A DNA stretch of 39,903 nucleotides, taken from NCBI GenBank assembly GCA_002471225.1, contig DKPO01000031.1, positions 10,952 through 50,854 on the forward strand. Reading direction: 5' to 3'. A program made the position numbers and the translations under genes. Source of the DNA: Porphyromonadaceae bacterium UBA7332. GTDB taxonomy: Bacteria > Bacteroidota > Bacteroidia > Bacteroidales > UBA7332. Below the pieces are notes generated by a model. It had not been told where the DNA came from, did not search any database, and saw nothing but the letters and a program-made list of their open reading frames with translations. The first letter of the stretch is position 1; every line of letters starts with the position of its first letter. Of the stretch, positions 16,232-23,710 are shown piece after piece.

Positions 16232-16272
16232 TTTTGCTTAAGTTTGTAGAGGACTCAGAAAACAATACATAT

Positions 16273-16725
16273 ATGAGACTTGTCATACAAAGAGTACGAA
16301 AAGCTAAAGTAGATGTCTCTGAAAAAACAATAGCAGAGATTAAAAAAGGCATGCTTATTCTGGTTGGTATCGAAGACAGAGATACAGAACAGGATATTGA
16401 ATGGGCGGCAAAGAAAATAGCCAATCTCCGTATTTTTGACGATTCAGACGGAGTGATGAACTGCTCAATCAAAGAGGTAAGCGGAGACATTATATTAGTT
16501 AGTCAGTTTACACTTCACGCATCAACTAAAAAAGGAAACAGACCGGCATATATAAAGGCAGCAAAACCAGCAATAGCAATTCCTATCTATACGAAACTTC
16601 GTGAAGAGATAGAATCACAGATCGGCAAATCTATTCAGACAGGTGAATTTGGGGCCGATATGCAGGTAGAACTGATCAATGACGGACCTGTAACTATTTT
16701 GATTGATACACAAAACAAAGAATAG
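16273..16725 (+). CDS. dtd: D-aminoacyl-tRNA deacylase
   Basis: Dtd hydrolyses D-amino acids (and glycine) wrongly attached to tRNA. The frame is open from a TTG at 16234, but relatives start MRLVIQRV, so the ATG at 16273 is chosen. It gives 150 residues, the standard family length of about 145-150. The two active-site motifs are present: SQFTL (77-81) and the Gly-cisPro motif GPVT (138-141). With this start it lies 41 bases downstream of uvrC and two bases before the MazG-like gene, still inside the mnmG run. Confidence 0.96.
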   Translation: MRLVIQRVRKAKVDVSEKTIAEIKKGMLILVGIEDRDTEQDIEWAAKKIANLRIFDDSDGVMNCSIKEVSGDIILVSQFTLHASTKKGNRPAYIKAAKPAIAIPIYTKLREEIESQIGKSIQTGEFGADMQVELINDGPVTILIDTQNKE

Positions 16726-16727
16726 AT

Positions 16728-17063
16728 ATGGAAATTCAAGAGGCACAAAAAGCCGTCGATAAATGGATTAAAACATACGGAGTTCGTTATTTCAACGAAC
16801 TTACGAATATGGTTTTACTTCAGGAAGAAGTCGGTGAATTAGCAAAAATTGTCGCTCGTATTTATGGAGAGCAAAACTTCAAAGAAAGCGATAAAGGATA
16901 CGATATCGAAGATGAAATGGGTGATGTTTTATTTGTTTTGATGTGCATGGCAAATCAAATGAATATAGACCTGACAAAGGCTTTTGAAAAAAACATTCAG
17001 AAAAAGATCAATAGAGATAAAGACAGACATACTAACAATCCTAAACTTGTAAGCAATGAATAA
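16728..17063 (+). CDS. MazG-like nucleotide pyrophosphohydrolase
   Basis: MazG-type enzymes hydrolyse (d)NTPs to monophosphates and pyrophosphate and act as a nucleotide-pool cleaning system. The 111-residue product is a single four-helix domain with the Mg-binding pattern EEVGE (33-37) followed by EDEMGD (61-66). It lacks the tandem domain of E. coli MazG. Only two bases separate it from dtd, and its last eight bases overlap deoC, which indicates translational coupling. The exact substrate cannot be told from sequence. Confidence 0.9.
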   Translation: MEIQEAQKAVDKWIKTYGVRYFNELTNMVLLQEEVGELAKIVARIYGEQNFKESDKGYDIEDEMGDVLFVLMCMANQMNIDLTKAFEKNIQKKINRDKDRHTNNPKLVSNE

Positions 17064-17937
17064 GTATGAAGAAATGCTGAAAGGTTACAATACTGAACTT
17101 TCAGACGAATCGGTAAAATCGGCAGTAAAAGAGATTCTAAGTAATAACATGGAAGCTGCAAAAGATAAAGAGGTATACAAACTTCTTTTCAATTGTATCG
17201 ACCTTACTTCTCTAAACACAACAGACACAACTGAGCACATTGCAAACTTTACGAAGAAAGTAAATGAGTTTGAAGCTGAATATCCTCAGTTACCAAACGT
17301 AGCGGCAATCTGTGTTTACCCAAATATGGCTGCTGTAGTAAACAGCAATCTTGAAGTGAGCAACGTTAATATCGCAGCTGTTTCTGCAGGTTTCCCTTCA
17401 TCTCAGACATTCACTGAAATCAAAGTTGCTGAAACAGCTTTGACTGTTGCTGACGGAGCAAACGAAATCGATATCGTAATCAATGTTGGTAATATGATTG
17501 CCGGTGAATACGAAGAAATGTGCGAAGAAATCATGGAAGTTAAGGCTGCATGTAACAAAGCTCATTTAAAAGTTATTCTTGAAACAGGAGCTTTAAAAAC
17601 TGCTACGTTAATTAAGAAAGCTTCATTACTTTCTATCTATGCAGGTGCTGATTTCATTAAAACATCTACAGGTAAGATGGAGCCGGCTGCTACATTAGAA
17701 GCTGCTTATGTAATGTGTCAGGCAATTAAAGAATACTACGATAAAGAAGGTATCAAAATCGGTTTCAAACCTGCAGGTGGTATCGTAACAACAGAAGATG
17801 CTCTTGGATACTATTGTATCGTAAAAGAAATCTTAGGAGAAGAGTGGTTGAATAACGAAATGTTCCGTTTAGGTGCAAGCCGTTTAGCTAACAACTTACT
17901 TTCAGAAATTCTTGAATCTGAAATCAAGTTCTTCTAA
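17056..17937 (+). CDS. deoC: Deoxyribose-phosphate aldolase
   Basis: DeoC splits 2-deoxyribose-5-phosphate into glyceraldehyde-3-phosphate and acetaldehyde, the last step of deoxynucleoside breakdown. The 293-residue product shows AAICVYPNM, NEIDIVINVG (D139, matching E. coli D102), VILETGAL, and the Schiff-base lysine in DFIKTSTGK (K202, matching E. coli K167). The second lysine is in GFKPAGGI (K238, matching K201). It is longer than the roughly 220-residue short form because of an extra N-terminal segment (about 1-45), like E. coli DeoC (259). It is the last gene of the mnmG run. Confidence 0.97.
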   Translation: MNKYEEMLKGYNTELSDESVKSAVKEILSNNMEAAKDKEVYKLLFNCIDLTSLNTTDTTEHIANFTKKVNEFEAEYPQLPNVAAICVYPNMAAVVNSNLEVSNVNIAAVSAGFPSSQTFTEIKVAETALTVADGANEIDIVINVGNMIAGEYEEMCEEIMEVKAACNKAHLKVILETGALKTATLIKKASLLSIYAGADFIKTSTGKMEPAATLEAAYVMCQAIKEYYDKEGIKIGFKPAGGIVTTEDALGYYCIVKEILGEEWLNNEMFRLGASRLANNLLSEILESEIKFF

Positions 17938-17943
17938 TATATC

Positions 17944-17984
17944 AAATAAAAAAGGCGACTGCAAAGCAGTCGCCTTTTTTATTT
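17944..17984. terminator. Bidirectional terminator between deoC and the polyprenyl synthase
   Basis: A perfect 19-bp stem with an AAA loop (GGCGACTGC core with A- and T-runs on both sides) serves two convergent genes. The stop codon of the minus-strand gene (17981-17979) lies inside the right arm. Confidence 0.95.
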
Positions 17985-18959
17985 TGAACGTGTAATCACG
18001 TATTCTAAAAGTTTAATCAGATATTCTTTAGAAGAAGATGCTGCCAATATATCTAAAGCAAGAATAGCCTTTTCTTTGAATTGCTGCATCTGTGTATTTG
18101 CATAATCAATACCGCCATTCTTTTTAGCAAAATCAATAAGGAACTCTATATTCTCTGAGTTATATTCCCCTGTCTTGATTATCTCATGAGCTTCTCTCCT
18201 ACTCTGTTCATCCGTTGAATTATTTAAAGCATAAATCAATGGTAAAGTAATTTTTCCTTCGCGAATATCATTTCCGGTCGGTTTACCAATTTCATTACCC
18301 GGAAAATAATCGAAAATATCATCTTTAATCTGAAAACAAAGTCCCAGATATTGCCCGAACTTCGTTAAAGCATCAATAATATCAGAAGATGCACAAACCG
18401 ATATAGCTCCAATTTGCATGCATGCTTTCATCAGAGAGGCTGTCTTTTTCTCGATCACATAATAGTATTTCTCCTCAGAGAAATCTGTAGATTGAGCAAT
18501 ACTCAGTTGTTCTATCTCACCGGCAGCAAGTTCTTTTCCAATATTTGAAATAACCTTCATTATCTCAAGGCTGTCGGTTTCGGTTGCTTTCTGAAGAGAA
18601 GTAGAAAGAAAGAAATCTCCGGTAAGTACAGCTACTTTATTTGTAAACTGAGCATTCAGAGATGGGTTACCACGTCTTTCATAAGTATCATCAACTACAT
18701 CATCATGTATAATACTTGCACTGTGCAATAACTCAAGAGAAATAGCACCTGCAATAGTCTGAGGTTTAATAATACCAAAAACAGATTTTGCAGCTAACAT
18801 AACAAGCAAAGGCCGTACATTCTTCCCTTTTTTAGAAAGGAAATATTGTACGGCACTCGTAAGAAGCGCACTATCTGACTTTAAAGCTTCAAGCAATTGT
18901 ATTTCGTAGAGCGAAAGCTCCTCTTTTACAGTCTGTTTTATTTCGTTCAAAATATCCAT
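17979..18959 (-). CDS. Long-chain (all-trans) polyprenyl diphosphate synthase
   Basis: This family extends an allylic diphosphate with isopentenyl diphosphate to make the side chain of respiratory quinones (menaquinone in Bacteroidota). The 326-residue product shows the first Asp-rich motif DDVVD (86-90) with the following RRGNPS, and the second, KDDIFDY (212-218). GKNVRPLLVML and LLHSASIIHDD also match. It is IspB-like, probably octaprenyl or longer; the chain length cannot be fixed by eye. It is divergent from polA, and on the minus strand a TACTTTTG box (18984-18977) lies 18 bases before the start. Confidence 0.94.
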   Translation of the reverse strand: MDILNEIKQTVKEELSLYEIQLLEALKSDSALLTSAVQYFLSKKGKNVRPLLVMLAAKSVFGIIKPQTIAGAISLELLHSASIIHDDVVDDTYERRGNPSLNAQFTNKVAVLTGDFFLSTSLQKATETDSLEIMKVISNIGKELAAGEIEQLSIAQSTDFSEEKYYYVIEKKTASLMKACMQIGAISVCASSDIIDALTKFGQYLGLCFQIKDDIFDYFPGNEIGKPTGNDIREGKITLPLIYALNNSTDEQSRREAHEIIKTGEYNSENIEFLIDFAKKNGGIDYANTQMQQFKEKAILALDILAASSSKEYLIKLLEYVITRSK

Positions 18960-18976
18960 AAATAGAGATTTGCAGA

Positions 18977-18984
18977 CAAAAGTA
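18977..18984 (-). promoter_or_regulatory. -7 promoter box of the polyprenyl synthase gene
   Basis: TACTTTTG on the minus strand fits TAnnTTTG. The polA gene starts 38 bases away on the other strand, so the divergent promoters are packed into about 60 bases. A weaker TATCTTTA at 18997-19004 may be the polA -7 box. Confidence 0.5.
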
Positions 18985-19021
18985 ATAAAATAGTTGTATC
19001 TTTACAGACAAAGATGAAAAT

Positions 19022-21799
19022 ATGAATCAAGATAAACGACTATTTTTGCTTGATGCATATGCACTTATATATAGAGCATATTATGCATTCATTCGTACTC
19101 CGCGAATCAATTCGAAAGGTATGAATACATCTGCAATCTTCGGGTTCGTAAATACCCTGGAAGATTTATTGAAAAAACAAAACCCTACACATATTGCTGT
19201 AGCATTCGATCCGAAAGGCGGAACATTTCGTCATAAGGTTTACGATGCATATAAAGCACAGAGAGAAGAAACTCCTGAAGGCATACGTATAGCAGTCCCT
19301 TATATCAAAGAAATACTTACGGCCTATAATATTCCTATCCTAGAAGTTGAAAATTACGAAGCGGACGATGTCATTGGTACAGTAGCCAAACTTGCAAAGA
19401 AGAAAGGTTATACTGTATATATGATGACACCTGATAAAGATTATGCCCAACTTGTAGAAGACGGCATTATGATCTACCGACCTAAGTCAACCGGTAAGGA
19501 TATTGAAATTCTGGATACGGAAGCAGTCAGAGAGAAATTTGGTGTTGACACTCCTATGCAGGTAATTGATCTTTTAGGTCTGATGGGTGACACTGCGGAT
19601 AACATTCCCGGATGTAAAGGTGTAGGAGAAAAAACAGCCCAGAAACTTATTGCTGAATTTTCATCTGTAGAAAATCTACTTGAAAATATCAGCTCTTTGA
19701 AGGGTGCCGTAAAAACAAAAGTTGAAGCCAATATTGAAAATATAAAACTTTCGAAATGGCTTGCAACAATCAAAACGGATGTTCCGGTTGAATTTGATGA
19801 AGAGAAATTAATTCTCGGAGACTTTGATGAAAATAAATTATCAGGGATCTTCGATGAATTGGAATTTCGAAACATGAAAAGCCGAGTGTTAACTAATACA
19901 AATAAAACACATACTAATATTAATATCCAAGGCGATTTATTTGCGTTATTTGAAGCCGAACATACGGAAGAACCAAAAGAAACGATTCTAGAGCCATTAG
20001 AAATAGGTAAAAAAGAGTATATACTTATTGATAATGAATCAATTAAGCTCGATTTTTTAAGCAAATTATCGAAAAGCAAAAAATTCTGTTTTGACACAGA
20101 AACTACAGGTCTTGATCCGATTTCAGCTGAATTAGTGGGTATCAGTGTTTCTTTTGAAAAAGACAAGGCTTATTACATGCCGATAAGCAAAGATTTTGAA
20201 GAGGCTAAAAAAAGCCTTCTTCCCCTACTCGATGCTTTCGCCGATCCTTCTGTGGAAAAGATCGGACAAAACATGAAATATGATATTCTGGTTTTAACTA
20301 AATATGGAGTCATTGTAAAAGGTAAATTATTTGATACAATGATCGCACATTATTTATTGCAACCGGAACAAAGACATAATATGGATTATTTGGCAGAAGT
20401 TTATCTGAATTATAAAACAATCCATATTGAAGAGTTAATCGGACCAAAAGGTAAAAATCAAAAATCAATGCGAGATCTCGATCCGGAAGCTATTGTTAAT
20501 TATGCATGCGAAGATGCAGATGTTACCTTTCAATTAGCCAGTATATTCTCAAAAGAACTTCAGAAGCAAGGACTATTATCCTTATTTGAAGATATAGAGA
20601 TGCCATTGATGGTCGTTCTTGCTGATATGGAGAAAGAAGGTGTTCGTGTTGATGTTAATGCTTTAAAATTCTCTTCGGATAGATTGAGCGAGCGTCTATG
20701 TGAAATCGAAACAGAAGTATATCAGATTGCCGGTATTGAGTTTAATATATCATCTGCAAAACAGGTAGGCGATGTCCTTTTTGGTCAAATGAAAATTGAT
20801 GAGAAAGCAAAGAAAACCAAAACCGGTCAGTACTCAACTTCAGAAGAGGTACTTGAAAAACTAAAATCAAAACATCCTATTGTTGAAAAGATTTTAGAGT
20901 ATCGCGGATTGAAGAAACTTTTAAGCACTTATATCAATGCTTTACCCGAATTGATAGATAAAAGGACTGGAAAGATCCATACTTCATTTAATCAAACGGT
21001 GACAGCTACCGGACGTCTAAGTTCAAGTAATCCGAATTTGCAAAATATACCTATTCGGGACGAAGAAGGCAAAGAGATCAGAAGAGCTTTTGTTCCGGAT
21101 GAAGGATGTTTATTTTTCTCGGCCGATTATTCTCAAATTGAACTTCGGATTATGGCTCATTTAAGTCAGGATCCGAATATGATGGAAGCTTTCCTGAATG
21201 ACGAGGATATTCATACAGCAACATCAGCTAAGATATACAAGGTAAGCAACGAGGATGTTACTAAAGATATGCGCCGTAAAGCCAAAACAGCAAATTTCGG
21301 TATTATATACGGTATTAGCGTATTCGGGTTAGCTGATAGATTAACGATTCCAAGAGGCGAAGCAAAAGAGCTTATTGACGGCTATTTTGCTACCTATCCG
21401 AAGGTCAAGGAGTATATGGATAAAGCGATACAGGTTGCAAAAGAGCATGGTTACGTAGAAACGATTTTACATCGTAAGCGTATGCTCCCTGATATTAATT
21501 CTGCAAACTCGGTTGTAAGAGGGTATGCAGAAAGAAATGCAATCAATGCTCCAATCCAGGGGTCGGCTGCAGATATTATTAAAATTGCAATGATAAATAT
21601 CTATCGAAGATTTGAGGAAGAAGGATTGAAATCTAAAATGATCCTTCAGGTACATGATGAGTTAAACTTCAATGTTTACCCTGATGAGAAAGATAAAGTA
21701 CAACAAATTGTAATTGATGAAATGCAAAATGCTTATCCTCTCACTGTTCCTTTGATTGTTGATTCAAGTTATGGTGAAAACTGGTTAGAAGCACACTAA
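19022..21799 (+). CDS. polA: DNA polymerase I
   Basis: PolA fills gaps and removes RNA primers during replication and repair. The 925-residue product has all three activities. The first is a 5'-3' exonuclease domain (about 1-290, with LFLLDAYALIYRAYYAF, EADDVIGTVA and GDTADNIPGCKGVGEKTA). The second is a 3'-5' proofreading exonuclease (about 340-525), with its acidic residues present in FDTETTGLD, NMKYDIL and YACEDADVT. The third is the polymerase: TATGRLSSSNPNLQNIPIR, motif A SADYSQIELR (about 701), KTANFGIIYGIS and motif C QVHDELNF (about 876). The proofreading site therefore looks intact, unlike in Bacillus and Thermus PolA. Confidence 0.98.
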   Translation: MNQDKRLFLLDAYALIYRAYYAFIRTPRINSKGMNTSAIFGFVNTLEDLLKKQNPTHIAVAFDPKGGTFRHKVYDAYKAQREETPEGIRIAVPYIKEILTAYNIPILEVENYEADDVIGTVAKLAKKKGYTVYMMTPDKDYAQLVEDGIMIYRPKSTGKDIEILDTEAVREKFGVDTPMQVIDLLGLMGDTADNIPGCKGVGEKTAQKLIAEFSSVENLLENISSLKGAVKTKVEANIENIKLSKWLATIKTDVPVEFDEEKLILGDFDENKLSGIFDELEFRNMKSRVLTNTNKTHTNINIQGDLFALFEAEHTEEPKETILEPLEIGKKEYILIDNESIKLDFLSKLSKSKKFCFDTETTGLDPISAELVGISVSFEKDKAYYMPISKDFEEAKKSLLPLLDAFADPSVEKIGQNMKYDILVLTKYGVIVKGKLFDTMIAHYLLQPEQRHNMDYLAEVYLNYKTIHIEELIGPKGKNQKSMRDLDPEAIVNYACEDADVTFQLASIFSKELQKQGLLSLFEDIEMPLMVVLADMEKEGVRVDVNALKFSSDRLSERLCEIETEVYQIAGIEFNISSAKQVGDVLFGQMKIDEKAKKTKTGQYSTSEEVLEKLKSKHPIVEKILEYRGLKKLLSTYINALPELIDKRTGKIHTSFNQTVTATGRLSSSNPNLQNIPIRDEEGKEIRRAFVPDEGCLFFSADYSQIELRIMAHLSQDPNMMEAFLNDEDIHTATSAKIYKVSNEDVTKDMRRKAKTANFGIIYGISVFGLADRLTIPRGEAKELIDGYFATYPKVKEYMDKAIQVAKEHGYVETILHRKRMLPDINSANSVVRGYAERNAINAPIQGSAADIIKIAMINIYRRFEEEGLKSKMILQVHDELNFNVYPDEKDKVQQIVIDEMQNAYPLTVPLIVDSSYGENWLEAH

Positions 21800-21838
21800 A
21801 TAAAAAAAGGATGTCTTAATGACATCCTTTTTTTATTT
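21798..21838. terminator. Bidirectional terminator between polA and the response regulator
   Basis: An 18-bp perfect stem (AAGGATGTC core) with a TTAAT loop and flanking A/T runs. Its left arm begins within the polA stop codon and its right arm covers the stop codon of the convergent gene (21835-21833). Confidence 0.95.
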
Positions 21839-23203
21839 TATATCGTATAGCTTCAACTTATTATATAAAGTCTTTCGGTCAATACCCAGAAGGGTTGCTG
21901 CTTTGGATTTGTTATTTCCCGTTTGTTTCAGGGCTTCTTCAATCAAAATACGCTCGTTCGATTCGTTCTTTAACTGGAAGGTAACCGATTTCTTCTCATA
22001 ACCTTGAAAAATTTTCTCGGGAAGAACCTCTTTCGTTATAAGATCGCTTTGACATAGCAATGTAGCACTTTTGATAACATTCTTCATTTCGCGAAGGTTA
22101 CCAGGCCATGCATAAGTAAGAAAAGCTTCTTCTACCTGCAGGGAAAAGCCTGTTACAGCTTTGTTTAATTCAGTAGTCGATTGTCGTAAAAAAAATTGTG
22201 CAAATTGAAGAATATCCCTTCCCCTATCCTTAAGATCAGGCACATGAAGCGAAAACTCACTGACTCTATGATATAAATCTTCCCGGAACTTCTTCTCTTC
22301 TATAGCTGTATCTAATTGCTCATTAGTTGCTGCAATCACTCTTATATCAATAGCTATTTCTTTATCGCTGTTTCCAACAGGTTTAATAATCCGCTCCTGA
22401 AGAGCACGTAATAACTGAACCTGAATTTCATAACTAAGGTTACCAATCTCATCAAGAAAAATAGTTCCTCCGTTAGCAACTTCAAAACAACCTTTTTTAT
22501 CAGTTAGTGCCCCGGTAAATGCCCCTTTTACATGTCCGAACAATTCACTGGCAGCAATATCTCTTGGTATAGCTCCACAGTCAATCGCTACAAAAGGATT
22601 ACCAGCTCTGTGGCTCTTTTCATGAATCAATCGTGCAATATGTTCTTTACCTGTTCCACTGGATCCAAGTATCAATACAGACATATTGGTTGGAGCAACT
22701 AAGTTTATATATTCATATAACTGTTTAGATGCAGGACTTTCACCTTCAATAAAAGTTCTATCTCCAATTTCAAATTCATTAAATTCACTTGAAGAATCTT
22801 CTTGATATATAATATCGGTTTGATCAGACACAGAAACGGAAACATCTTCCTTTAAAGCATCTTGTATTTTGTCGAAAAAAATATCCTGATTAAATGGTTT
22901 CTCTACATAATCTTTCGCTCCAAGTTTAATTGCCTGAACAGCAGATTCAATACCGCCGAATCCAGTCATCATAATAACAGGGATGGTCAAATCTTTTTCA
23001 TTTAACCATTTCAAAAGATCTATTCCATTTTGGTCTGCCAATTTAAGATCTGATAGAATGAGGTCTAATGTGTTTTCCAAAATTAGCTTTTTGGCTTCAT
23101 CTACAGATACTGCGGATATCACATTAAAATCTTTTCGCGATAACCAAACAGTTAAAACTTTGGAGAACATTAAATCATCTTCTACTATTAATATAGTTCT
23201 CAT
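21833..23203 (-). CDS. NtrC-family sigma-54-dependent response regulator
   Basis: This is a phosphorylation-controlled activator of sigma-54 promoters. The 456-residue product has a receiver domain (1-118) with acidic pocket EDD (8-10), phospho-acceptor D52, T80 and K102. A linker follows, then an AAA+ domain with Walker A GSSGTGKE (180-187), the sigma-54-contacting GAFTGA loop (227-232), Walker B TIFLDEIG (247-254) and R-finger region. A Fis-type helix-turn-helix is at the end (about 425-456, NKSKAATLLGIDRKTLYNKL). The hybrid kinase at 23711-26152 on the same strand, 508 bases upstream, is its probable partner. It has its own TATCTTTG box. Target genes are unknown. Confidence 0.95.
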   Translation of the reverse strand: MRTILIVEDDLMFSKVLTVWLSRKDFNVISAVSVDEAKKLILENTLDLILSDLKLADQNGIDLLKWLNEKDLTIPVIMMTGFGGIESAVQAIKLGAKDYVEKPFNQDIFFDKIQDALKEDVSVSVSDQTDIIYQEDSSSEFNEFEIGDRTFIEGESPASKQLYEYINLVAPTNMSVLILGSSGTGKEHIARLIHEKSHRAGNPFVAIDCGAIPRDIAASELFGHVKGAFTGALTDKKGCFEVANGGTIFLDEIGNLSYEIQVQLLRALQERIIKPVGNSDKEIAIDIRVIAATNEQLDTAIEEKKFREDLYHRVSEFSLHVPDLKDRGRDILQFAQFFLRQSTTELNKAVTGFSLQVEEAFLTYAWPGNLREMKNVIKSATLLCQSDLITKEVLPEKIFQGYEKKSVTFQLKNESNERILIEEALKQTGNNKSKAATLLGIDRKTLYNKLKLYDIK

Positions 23204-23226
23204 TTTCTTATAATTGTGTGATGGTA

Positions 23227-23234
23227 CAAAGATA
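23227..23234 (-). promoter_or_regulatory. -7 promoter box of the response regulator
   Basis: TATCTTTG on the minus strand fits TAnnTTTG and ends 23 bases before the start codon. It shows that the regulator can be transcribed separately from the kinase. Confidence 0.55.
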
Positions 23235-23653
23235 ATTCTTCAAAAGGAGATAAAAAAGCAGATAAAATAGAAACTAAGTATAATATAGGAGTTATTATAA
23301 ACTAAAAATGGAGTATCCTCACGGATCCCCCATCTCCTTATTAATACAGAACAGTTCGATTAAATCTATAAAATGTATATTTCATTTATTAAGATTTCAA
23401 TTTAGTTAGTTATGTCGGTATATAATATCTAATCAAAAAATCAAATTTGGTCGCAGACTTTAATAGTTTCGGAGACTCTCCCGATAAGAGTCTCCGTATT
23501 AACTACTAAATTGTTTGTTGTTGTCTGTCTACACTTATAATAGAAAAATGTATGCCAAACTTTTTAAATTATATACGAGAACATAACTATCATTGATTAT
23601 CAGGATCTTATACAAAAAATAAAAAAGTATAGATCCATAATGCATAGAAATAA

Positions 23654-23688
23654 CTGTAGAATAATTCCTCAACCTGTAGAATAATTCC
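23654..23688. repeat. Two direct repeats with 20-bp period at the 3' end of the kinase gene
   Basis: CTGTAGAATAATTCC occurs at 23654-23668 and 23674-23688, exactly 20 bp apart. A degenerate inverted copy (GGAAGTTATCTACA) follows at 23702-23715, overlapping the kinase stop codon. The even spacing suggests a protein-binding site on one face of the helix. Confidence 0.6.
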
Positions 23689-23710
23689 ACAGAATAAGTG
23701 TGGAAGTTAT

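Larger units (their letters stand above)
23204..23710. other. 507-base gap between kinase and regulator genes with hairpins and direct repeats
   Basis: No credible ORF. Visible items are the regulator's promoter, a weak hairpin at about 23312-23340 (GGAG...CTCC with inner ATCC/GGAT), a GC-rich 10-bp perfect hairpin at 23470-23496 (CGGAGACTCT / AGAGTCTCCG, loop CCCGATA) without a T-run on either strand, and a 20-bp-period direct repeat at 23654-23688. The hairpin could be an RNA processing or stability element, or part of a small RNA. Confidence 0.5.

Noticed and set aside
19474..20166. A 230-codon frame on the minus strand inside polA
   Set aside because: It is an antisense shadow of polA. 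Its Ser/Phe-rich composition mirrors the coding strand, and no promoter precedes it.
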